In this document: positions 25,045 through 31,075 of the stretch, piece by piece
Layout: each line of letters opens with the position of its first letter
Numbering within the stretch: position 1 is the stretch's first letter
DNA from: Hyphomicrobiales bacterium
GTDB taxonomy: Bacteria > Pseudomonadota > Alphaproteobacteria > Rhizobiales > Phreatobacteraceae
Assembly (NCBI GenBank): GCA_017304475.1
Contig: JAFKKV010000050.1
Coordinates: forward strand, 1 to 39,034
DNA: 39,034 nt
Reading direction: 5' to 3'
Position numbers and translations under genes: made by a program
The notes under the pieces: model-generated
Databases searched by the model: none
Told to the model about the DNA's origin: nothing
What the model saw: the letters and a program-made list of their open reading frames with translations, nothing else

Positions 25045-25587
25045 ATGGTCGTGATAGCGGCTGGTGCAGGCTACAAGCGGGCAGCAGCGCTTGGGCTGGT
25101 GCTGAGGCCTGAGGCCGATGCCGACATTCCCTTCATAGCAGCGCTCTATGCCTCGACACGCTATGCGGAACTCGCCGACGTGCGATGGCCGGCGGAAGCC
25201 AAGGCGCAGTTTCTCGAGGCGCAGTTCCAGGCGCAGCGCGCGCATTACCGCCGCTACTATCCCGAAGGCGAGTGGCAGGTAGTGACGCGTGCGCGAGAAG
25301 ACATCGGCCGTCTCTACCTGGAGCGCTGGCCGAGCCAGCACCGCATCATCGACATAGCCTTCCTGCCCCAGCAATGTGGCAAGGGCCTTGGTACGGCGTT
25401 GCTGAGCGACCTGATCGACGAGGCTGCCGCCGTCGGCAAAGCTGTTTCAATCCATGTCGAAAAGAACAATCCGGCCCGCCGGCTTTATCTGCGCCTGGGC
25501 TTTGCCGTCACCGAGGACAAAGGCGTCTATGACCTGATGGCGCGTCCGGCCTCAAGCGAGCCCGATCAGTTGAAGACAGCCTCGTAG
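25045..25587 (+). CDS. GNAT-family N-acetyltransferase
   Basis: 180 aa. The GNAT acetyl-CoA motif is RIIDIAFLPQQCGKGLGTAL (Q/RxxGxG/A, about residues 103-122). It is followed by AVSIHVEKNNPARRLYLRLG and FAVTEDKGVYDLM, the usual second part of the fold. The substrate is unknown. It follows the propeller gene by 12 bases and is probably the last gene of the tail-collar operon. Its 3' end overlaps the convergent small gene by 22 bases. Confidence 0.9.
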   Translation: MVVIAAGAGYKRAAALGLVLRPEADADIPFIAALYASTRYAELADVRWPAEAKAQFLEAQFQAQRAHYRRYYPEGEWQVVTRAREDIGRLYLERWPSQHRIIDIAFLPQQCGKGLGTALLSDLIDEAAAVGKAVSIHVEKNNPARRLYLRLGFAVTEDKGVYDLMARPASSEPDQLKTAS

Positions 25588-25841
25588 ACATAGCCCGTCG
25601 CGTCAGCCGAGACGGGCACGATGAAGATGTCATGCGAAGAACCATTGCGAACGAAGCGATAGACCGCTTGCGGCAACGGCGCCTCGCGCGGTCCCTTGAA
25701 GAGCAGCGTGAAGCCGCCGCCATCACGCGGACTGGAGGCTATGGGCTTCACCGCGCTCAATTCCAGCGCAATCGCCTTGCCGTCGGCTTCAACGGAAAAA
25801 CTCTGCCCGACCGTCTGATCGAAATCCGAAAGCGATGCCAT
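25566..25841 (-). CDS. DUF6916-like small protein
   Basis: 91 aa from ATG at 25841 (MASLSDFDQTVGQSFSVEAD). The rest reads KAIALELSAVKPIASSPRDG, then FTLLFKGPREAPLPQAVYRF and HDIFIVPVSADATGYVYEAVFN. This is a compact beta-rich domain that I recall beside tail-collar (Mdp-like) genes and named DUF6916. No catalytic motif is seen. It is convergent with the acetyltransferase and overlaps its end. Context suggests that it belongs to the same particle-like locus. Confidence 0.7.
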   Translation of the reverse strand: MASLSDFDQTVGQSFSVEADGKAIALELSAVKPIASSPRDGGGFTLLFKGPREAPLPQAVYRFVRNGSSHDIFIVPVSADATGYVYEAVFN

Positions 25842-25989
25842 ACCGCCTGCCCTGGACCTGTCTTGAGACCCATGCCTCATCAGCCAATGTCGTCGCTCGA
25901 TAGCACGCTGTCTATAGCGCGTGATCTTAAATGGGAGAATGAACGCGCCCAAACATGCGTGGCTGAAACTGCGCTATGGCCTGCGCCCC

Positions 25990-26105
25990 CTACTCCCACG
26001 CGATCGTACCGGGCGGCTTGCGCGTGACGTCGAAAACCACCCGGTTAATCCCCCTCACCGCGTTGATGATCCGCGTCGCGGCGCGACCGAGGACGTTCAT
26101 GTCTA
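25990..26105 (-). pseudogene. guaA: guaA 3'-end remnant (c)
   Basis: The 116 bases match the last part of guaA (36536 to about 36655). TACTCCCACGCGATCGTACC matches CACTCCCACTCAATCGTCCC, and CCACCCGGTTAATCCCCCTC matches CCACCCGATTAATCCCCCTC. The similarity stops exactly where hairpin repeat copy C begins, at about 26107. It encodes only the C-terminal tail, with TAG instead of TGA as stop. Confidence 0.88.
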
Positions 26106-26106
26106 T

Positions 26107-26180
26107 GACGGTGACAGCGCACTTTTCTCGTCGCGGCGTTCCGCAACGAAAAATGCAGTCCAATGCACCGTCACCGTAGC
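26107..26180. repeat. Hairpin repeat, copy C
   Basis: ACGGTGACAGCGCACTTTTC, then CGTCGCGGCGTTCCGCAACG, then AAAAATGCAGTCCAATGCAC and CGTCACCGT form a near-perfect hairpin with a small internal duplication (ATGCAGTCCAATGCAC). It abuts guaA remnant c on the left. Together with half copy D (26850) it brackets the SRPBCC gene. Confidence 0.75.
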
Positions 26181-26218
26181 TCCGAGACGTCCCCCCGAGG
26201 CGCGTTTCGCGTCCCGCG

Positions 26219-26722
26219 CTACCCGCCCTTGCTGGAAAGCAATGCGTCGAGCTGCTCCAACTGCTCCGGTAATGCGGCAGCCGCGCCCTGGAGTGCTTCC
26301 TCGAGCGCCTCCTGGGACGGATAGACTTCGTGGAAATTCAGCAGCGTCGTCCCGCCCTGGTCCTCGAAGGTCACGGTGGTGACCGCGCCCTCTTCGCCCT
26401 CGTCGTTGGTCCAGACGATGCGCTCGTTCGGCACCACCTCGAGATACTTGCCGTAGAAGGCCATGGTGTCCGAACCGTCGGCGCCGAATTCCAGCCGATA
26501 TTTGCCGCCGGTACGGACGTCCATATCGCACGATACGAGCGAAACGCCGGATACCGATTTTGGCACCCACCAGCGCTGGAACAGCTCGGGCTGGCTCCAC
26601 GCCCTGCAAACCGTGCTCGGCAGCGCATTGAATGCTCGCGTTACGACGAGTTCGCGATCCCCTCTGCGTTCGATTGACGTCCGGTTCTGCGCACCACCTG
26701 CACCGTCAGCCTGCTGATTCAT
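26219..26722 (-). CDS. SRPBCC / AHSA1-like domain protein
   Basis: 167 aa from ATG at 26722 (MNQQADGAGGAQNRTSIERR), with GGAGGGA 5 bases upstream. The START-like helix-grip fold of the AHSA1 family is clear: LVVTRAFNALPSTVCRAWSQ, PELFQRWWVPKS, DVRTGGKYRLEF, then YLEVVPNERIVWTNDE and EEGAVTTVTFEDQGGTTLLN. Such proteins bind hydrophobic ligands and are usually coded after an ArsR repressor. Here that repressor survives only as a truncated tail (26706-26848) overlapping this start. So the gene may have lost its regulator and promoter. Confidence 0.9.
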   Translation of the reverse strand: MNQQADGAGGAQNRTSIERRGDRELVVTRAFNALPSTVCRAWSQPELFQRWWVPKSVSGVSLVSCDMDVRTGGKYRLEFGADGSDTMAFYGKYLEVVPNERIVWTNDEGEEGAVTTVTFEDQGGTTLLNFHEVYPSQEALEEALQGAAAALPEQLEQLDALLSSKGG

Positions 26723-26848
26723 CGCTTCCCTCCTGTTTCGTTTCTCCGAAGATGTCGTCCCATGCTTCGAAGCGGGCCTCGAAGAGCCTGCGATGCGCCT
26801 CGATCCACGCGGCTTCCGCCGTGAGGCTGCGTTTCCCAAGCTTTATTG
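26706..26848 (-). pseudogene. Truncated ArsR-family regulator (C-terminal tail)
   Basis: The open frame ends AEAAWIEAHRRLFEARFEAW, DDIFGETKQEGSDESAG, and overlaps the start of the SRPBCC gene by 17 bases. The W-x-x-x-x-R-x-x-F-E pattern is the C-terminal helix that ArsR regulators of SRPBCC operons carry. The DNA-binding helix-turn-helix is absent. Upstream of about 26848 the sequence becomes hairpin repeat copy D, so the gene appears cut by that repeat. The family call is inferred from the tail and the usual operon context. Confidence 0.55.
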
Positions 26849-26849
26849 C

Positions 26850-26892
26850 TGTGACGGTGCATTTTTCTCGCTCACTCCATTGCGGTGTTGCA
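26850..26892. repeat. Hairpin repeat, half copy D
   Basis: TGTGACGGTGCATTTTTCTC then CTCCATTGCGG matches the left arm of the family. The right arm is missing. The break lies in the truncated arsR. Confidence 0.65.
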
Positions 26893-26913
26893 CGTCGTCC
26901 GCCTCCGTGTTCG

Positions 26914-27012
26914 AGCCGGCTCCATCGGCCTGGCATCGAAACGACGAACGGGGTTTTCGGAAGCCGACATCGTCAGGCATTTTTTTTGGCGGCGGAGGCG
27001 CAAGGCGCGACG
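26914..27012. other. Intergenic sequence related to 6661-6765
   Basis: GCATCGAAACGACGAACGGG followed by a T-run CATTTTTTTTGGCGGCGG and GCGCAAGGCG parallels 6679-6760 (GCATTGAAACGACGAACGGG, CATTTTTTTCGACGACGC). The two stretches align over about 95 bases with few gaps. The T-run after a GC-rich part could be a terminator. It may be a copied piece of the YCII/TetR/monooxygenase neighbourhood. Confidence 0.6.
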
Positions 27013-27033
27013 GGCCGCCTACAGATCAGGCCC

Positions 27034-27098
27034 TACGGTGAGAGCGCACATTTCTCGTTGCGGCGTTCCGCAACGTTAAATGCACCGTCACCGCAACG
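27034..27098. repeat. Hairpin repeat, copy E
   Basis: ACGGTGAGAGCGCACATTTC, GTTGCGGCGTTCCGCAAC and GTTAAATGCACCGTCACCGC form the hairpin. It directly precedes the monooxygenase tail fragment. Confidence 0.75.
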
Positions 27099-27106
27099 CC
27101 GCATTA

Positions 27107-27385
27107 GACGACGCAACGAGGCTCGGGGAGTTGCTCCGGACGGGCGGAGGGCTGCTGCTGGACTTTGGCGCGGGGGCACCGCTTCGAGGGCTTGCAGCGC
27201 GCTGGGATGGTCGCATTGCCTGTGTCGACTGTGACGCCAGGGATCGGCTGGGTTTGAGCGCCGTTCTGGTTCGTCCGGATGGGGTGGTAGCCTGGGCGGT
27301 TGAGGGCGCGCCTGATCCTGAAGACGCGGCTCAGGCCACCGTGCGATGGTTCGGTCAAACACAAGAAGTGCATGCGCGTGCCTGA
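27107..27385 (+). pseudogene. Monooxygenase C-terminal fragment
   Basis: About 92 residues match the C-terminal thioredoxin-like domain of the FAD monooxygenase at 7668-9215. DATRLGELLRTGGGLLLDFG compares with DGTRLGEPLRTGKGLLLDFG, and GLSAVLVRPDGVVAWAVEGA with GVSAVLVRPDGVVAWASEGA. The FAD-binding and catalytic parts are missing, replaced by hairpin copy E at the left border. It keeps a stop codon at the equivalent place. It is non-functional and is followed within 10-15 bases by guaA remnant d. Confidence 0.9.
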
Positions 27386-27394
27386 GCCGGCCTG

Positions 27395-27580
27395 CGCCAG
27401 GCCCGCGATCTCATATTGGCGATGTCCACATATCGACCTGAGCGGACAGCCGGCTCCACGAGCATCGCGACAGTGGCCCGACGCAGGATGCCGGGCTTCT
27501 CGGGCGTGATTTTGCCCGAGATGTGGATGGCACGGCACGGCCGCGAGAAGGGATAGCGGCTGACGAGACGCGCGGGCATG
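27395..27580 (-). pseudogene. guaA: Decayed guaA fragment (remnant d)
   Basis: The core at about 27478-27578 aligns with guaA 36837-36935. GACGCAGGATGCCGGGCTTC compares with GGCGCAGGATGTCGAGTTTT, and CTCGGGCGTGATTTTGCCCG with CAGGCGTGATCTCGCCGG. Further on, CGCGAGAAGGGATAGCGGCT compares with CCCGGGAAGGGATGGCGGCC. The part before it (27395-27475) is more degraded. The frame is broken. It lies directly upstream of the DUF3883 gene. Confidence 0.75.
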
Positions 27581-27623
27581 ATAGGGGCTCTCTCCTGTCC
27601 TTCCGAACATGCCAAGAGCGCTG

Positions 27624-28463
27624 ATGGCCGCTGACTGGACCGACGAACAGAACGACGCGATCGTCGCGGACTATTTCGCGATGTTCGCCGACGACATCGC
27701 CGACCGCCCCTACAACAAGGCTAGGCACAACCGTCTCCTGCAGGCAGTGATCGGCCGGCCGCGCGGCTCAATCGAGTACAAGCACCAGAACATCAGCGCG
27801 GCGCTCAAGGGTCTGGGGGAAGATTGGATTCCCGGCTACAAGCCGGCCTTCAATCTTCAAATCTCGCTCGTCGACGCGGTGGTGCGCTGGCTCGATCGCC
27901 ATCCGGATTGGCGCGCACCTGCCGCGCGAATGGGAATGGACCTATCCCCATCGGCGCTCCGGGAGGAAGCGATATTGTGGATCGGTCCGCCACCGACGCA
28001 CAGCAACGCGCTTCCGCCTCACGAACTCGAGCAGATGACGATAATCGCCCGGAAATTCGACGTCGCCGAGCGAGACGCCCGCAATCGGGCGCTCGGTCGC
28101 GCCGGCGAGGAGCGCGTGCTGACGCATGAACGCGCCAACCTGCTGGCTGCTGGGCGAACCGACCTCGCCGAGCGCATTCGCTGGGTGTCGCATGTCGATG
28201 GCGACGGAGCCGGCTATGATATCAGGAGCTTCGATACCGATGCCAGCGATCGGCTGATCGAGGTGAAAACCACCAATGGCTGGGAGCGCACGCCGTTTCA
28301 CGTCACCCGCAATGAGCTGGCTGTCGCTGAGGCGCGCCGCAATGATTGGCGGTTGGTTAGGTTGTGGAATTTTGCTCGGGATCCGCGTGCGTTCGAATTG
28401 CGGCCACCGCTGGAGACGCATGTGGCGTTGATGGCGACCAGCTATCAGGCGAGCTTCCTGTAA
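27624..28463 (+). CDS. DUF3883 domain protein, PD-(D/E)XK nuclease-like
   Basis: 279 aa from ATG at 27624, with AAGAGC upstream (the ATG at 27609 is the alternative). The N-terminal about 100 residues (EQNDAIVADYFAMFADDIAD, KARHNRLLQAVIGRPRGSIE, YKHQNISAALKGLGEDWIPG) recall a conserved domain often fused to nucleases. The C-terminal part is DUF3883: GAGYDIRSFDTDASDRLIEV followed by KTT gives the D...E-x-K site of restriction-like nucleases. Then comes HVTRNELAVAEARRNDWRLV. Such genes are common in defence islands. It is convergent with the unknown gene at 28643 and adjoins a methyltransferase/kinase operon, so it may be an effector or an unrelated neighbour. Confidence 0.85.
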   Translation: MAADWTDEQNDAIVADYFAMFADDIADRPYNKARHNRLLQAVIGRPRGSIEYKHQNISAALKGLGEDWIPGYKPAFNLQISLVDAVVRWLDRHPDWRAPAARMGMDLSPSALREEAILWIGPPPTHSNALPPHELEQMTIIARKFDVAERDARNRALGRAGEERVLTHERANLLAAGRTDLAERIRWVSHVDGDGAGYDIRSFDTDASDRLIEVKTTNGWERTPFHVTRNELAVAEARRNDWRLVRLWNFARDPRAFELRPPLETHVALMATSYQASFL

Positions 28464-28642
28464 CGTGTGAGACCGGACAGCCGATTCATGACGTTCAGCG
28501 CGCAAAAATGGAACATCGCCGCTCGTCAGTCGAATTGTCGGATTTGACTTGAGAGACAAGGCCGAAGGGAGCGAGCGAAACTGGCGATGCTGCGTTTTGG
28601 CGCCCAGACCGAGTCGTGCGGTATCGGGCCGAAGAGTTCAGT
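28464..28642. other. Convergent intergenic gap
   Basis: The 179 bases between the stop codons of the DUF3883 gene and the unknown gene hold no supported gene and no strong hairpin. Confidence 0.4.
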
Positions 28643-29188
28643 CTAAGCCACCCCGATAAGCTCTCGAGCGAAAGCGTGGAGATTGGGAAGGTGATTAGTG
28701 AATGCCTCCGCGTAACCTTCATTGTGGATCAGTCCAACTCGGTGGCGCTTGGCGGCGGGCAATATCCGATCAATCAGTTCAGGAGGGCCTGTGAATAGCA
28801 CATGTGGCACGTCGCTCGTATGATGAGAAATGCCGACGAGACCGCCATTGCAGGAAGAAATCGGCGTTCCACCTAATGCCGATATCGCGAACACTAGGCC
28901 GGCCACACCTGGATCCAAGGCACCCGTCGGCCCCATTGCGCCTATGTTGGCCTCAATCGCTTCCTCGGCCGCGTCCGTGTTCCAATCTGCAGCCTCTAAC
29001 TCGACCAGAAGATCGGCCTCTTCCTCTATCGCCTCGATCGCATCTTCCCTGGTTGCGCCTCGATAGTCGCAGTATGCGAGATTTAGAAGAATTCCGTCCT
29101 CCGAAGATGCAAGCTCCTCCTCAAGGGGATGCAGATTGCGGATACCTTCGTCCCAGCGAACTACTACGTCGACATCGATCAATGGCAT
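28643..29188 (-). CDS. Unknown protein, last gene of methyltransferase/kinase operon
   Basis: 181 aa from ATG at 29188 (MPLIDVDVVVRWDEGIRNLH). AGGGAGGT lies 5 bases upstream and decides the start over the ATG at 29224. The N-terminal half is very acidic (REDAIEAIEEEADLLVELEA). The second half reads GLVFAISALGGTPISSCNGG, GISHHTSDVPHVLFTGPPEL, then RHRVGLIHNEGYAEAF. No known family is recognised. The 78-base gap from the receiver gene and its own good ribosome site suggest that it is the fourth gene of the operon. Confidence 0.8.
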   Translation of the reverse strand: MPLIDVDVVVRWDEGIRNLHPLEEELASSEDGILLNLAYCDYRGATREDAIEAIEEEADLLVELEAADWNTDAAEEAIEANIGAMGPTGALDPGVAGLVFAISALGGTPISSCNGGLVGISHHTSDVPHVLFTGPPELIDRILPAAKRHRVGLIHNEGYAEAFTNHLPNLHAFARELIGVA

Positions 29189-29266
29189 ACCTACCTCCCT
29201 AGAATCTATATCGGCGCATTCCACACAAACCTTATTTGTCGCAGTTAACGTACAGTGCCCTTTCCA

Positions 29267-31075
29267 TCACCCGGGCGCGACGAAGTCCAATCCGATGCGC
29301 GTAAATTCGACTCCGAGCTTCTGAACCAGGTTAAGCGCATACTCGTACCTCAAATGACCGACGATCTTGCTTTCGCAGTTCTCGACATGAAGCCCATCTT
29401 CTTCGCCGAAAACGTAGCTCAAGCGCAGATCGGCAGTTTTGTCCTCGTTGACCGTGAAACGGCCGAAGTCCGCCGCTAGAAAAAGTCGCCAAACAGGCGA
29501 TCCAAATCCGCCAGAACTCTGATAGACGCTGTAGGTGTTGATTTTTCCGGTCGCCATGTCCCGAAGGAACACCAAGGTATTGGAATTGACCTCGCCCGCG
29601 TCCAACCCGTTCCGATTGTGAAGCTGGACAGCTATGAACGGTTTCGTCGACGCCTTCGTTGACTCGTGCATACCCGCATTCGGCTTCTGCATAGGCACGA
29701 GATCGCATGCAGGCGACACGCATACCCAAAGATCGCCGCCCACCTTGAAGACATGCCCCGGCTGAAGGTGCCAGCCCGATACTGGCTTTGTCGAGATATA
29801 GGCATTGTAGTGCTGCAGAGCCTTCACGCGATCTTCTGGGCTCTTGGCATTAACGTTGTAGTGCGTCGAAAAGCCGTCCTTCGCGTCCGGATTCTTCGCA
29901 ACCGGATCGCAGTCCACCAACTTCAGGCCGAATTTCACAGCCTCCTCGCCGACCATGTCGAACAATCGCTCGGTATGACGTGCGGCATGCGCCTCAATCA
30001 GCGTCTTGCGATGGTTCTTAGTCTTCGAACCATCAGAGGATATTGCCCGCAACTCCTGATAATACTGCCAATACGCGTGCTTGTCGGCCAGCGCGGTATC
30101 CTCGGCCACTACACCTTGCGCGCTGATCTCGGACCGAATTTTTGATGAGATCATTCGAGAAGGGGATGGCTTCCAATCCTCCAGAGCCTCGCCAAGCGTC
30201 TTCAGGAGTTCGGTGTTGTTCTTGTCTGCAAAAGCGATAAAGCCGCCGCCGGAACGAATCCACGGCCGTCCCGGCTCGCCAGGGCTGTTCCACCGGATCT
30301 CCCTCGGCTTCGCATTTGCTTTGATCAGGCGGTCTTCATAGCCCGAGATGGCCCACAGGAAAACGTTCTCCTTCTTTTCGTAATCCCAGCCGGCGTTGTC
30401 GCAGATCGCCTTGAAGGCGACCATCTGCGGAGTACCGATAAGGCCACGCGCCGTCTTTCCGTTCGCGACAGCCTTCCTGAACGCAATATAGTTGCTTTCC
30501 GACACGGCGGCCCTGATGTCGGCGACCGCGTTTTCGTTGCCATCTTCGGATTCCTCTAGCTGTCTAACGAGTTCAAACCCCGCTTGAACTTGGGTTGGGT
30601 CGAGAGCCAACGGGCACAGCAACGACATAAGAACGTGGTTGAACGGAGTCGTCAGCTCGCCCAACGCAGTGTGCACGACAACCAAATTGAAGTGGCGGCT
30701 CGACAGAAGATCGTCGATGATATCCACCGCTCTGACACCATGAGGCTCGGCCTTCTCAAGTTGATAGTCCAGCACCAGAAGATCCGATTGGTGCAGGTAA
30801 CTGCCGATCTCATCGTTCTTCGATCCATCATGGATGTCGACAGTCAGGGCGGGCGATTTCCTGCGGAACTGCTTGATTACCTCGAGGATTTTCGAGTTCA
30901 CGGCCCAGCGAGCGCTGGTATCTTTCGGGTCGTATCCTTCCGCGCCAAATATCTGCTCCCACGTCGGGTATTCGTCGTCGATGATGAGAACCGACCTAAT
31001 CGGGTCAATGAATGCTTCCCTCACCAAGCTGGAGAGAGTGACCTCGTCTGCAACAATCGCGCCTGCGTCAGACAT
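29267..31075 (-). CDS. Receiver-domain protein with large unknown C-terminal part
   Basis: 602 aa. Residues about 25-150 form a response-regulator-type receiver: hydrophobic strand RSVLIIDDEYP with the acidic pair Asp33-Asp34, phosphoacceptor candidate Asp103 in SDLLVLDYQLEKAEPHG, and Thr136 in LVVVHTALGE. The conserved Lys of classical receivers is not obvious. The remaining 450 residues lack a DNA-binding domain. They contain PGHVFKVGGDLWVCVSPACD, GSPVWRLFLAADFGRF and other segments I cannot assign. Its start overlaps the end of the kinase-like gene by 8 bases, so the two are coupled. It is the likely phosphorelay partner of that protein; the output is unknown. The atypical receiver family named Response_reg_2 is a possible match. 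Confidence 0.88.
   Translation of the reverse strand: MSDAGAIVADEVTLSSLVREAFIDPIRSVLIIDDEYPTWEQIFGAEGYDPKDTSARWAVNSKILEVIKQFRRKSPALTVDIHDGSKNDEIGSYLHQSDLLVLDYQLEKAEPHGVRAVDIIDDLLSSRHFNLVVVHTALGELTTPFNHVLMSLLCPLALDPTQVQAGFELVRQLEESEDGNENAVADIRAAVSESNYIAFRKAVANGKTARGLIGTPQMVAFKAICDNAGWDYEKKENVFLWAISGYEDRLIKANAKPREIRWNSPGEPGRPWIRSGGGFIAFADKNNTELLKTLGEALEDWKPSPSRMISSKIRSEISAQGVVAEDTALADKHAYWQYYQELRAISSDGSKTKNHRKTLIEAHAARHTERLFDMVGEEAVKFGLKLVDCDPVAKNPDAKDGFSTHYNVNAKSPEDRVKALQHYNAYISTKPVSGWHLQPGHVFKVGGDLWVCVSPACDLVPMQKPNAGMHESTKASTKPFIAVQLHNRNGLDAGEVNSNTLVFLRDMATGKINTYSVYQSSGGFGSPVWRLFLAADFGRFTVNEDKTADLRLSYVFGEEDGLHVENCESKIVGHLRYEYALNLVQKLGVEFTRIGLDFVAPG

Noticed and set aside
24040..25374. 444-codon open frame antisense to the propeller and GNAT genes
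   Set aside because: It crosses two well-supported genes, has no motif and no ribosome site.
12462..27098. Hairpin repeats as integron attC sites
   Set aside because: Size and folding fit, but the RYYYAAC/GTTRRRY core boxes are not at the ends, gene orientation differs and no integron integrase is seen.
12462..27098. Hairpin repeats as a CRISPR array
   Set aside because: Spacing is irregular (hundreds to thousands of bases), the copies are diverged and no cas genes are present.
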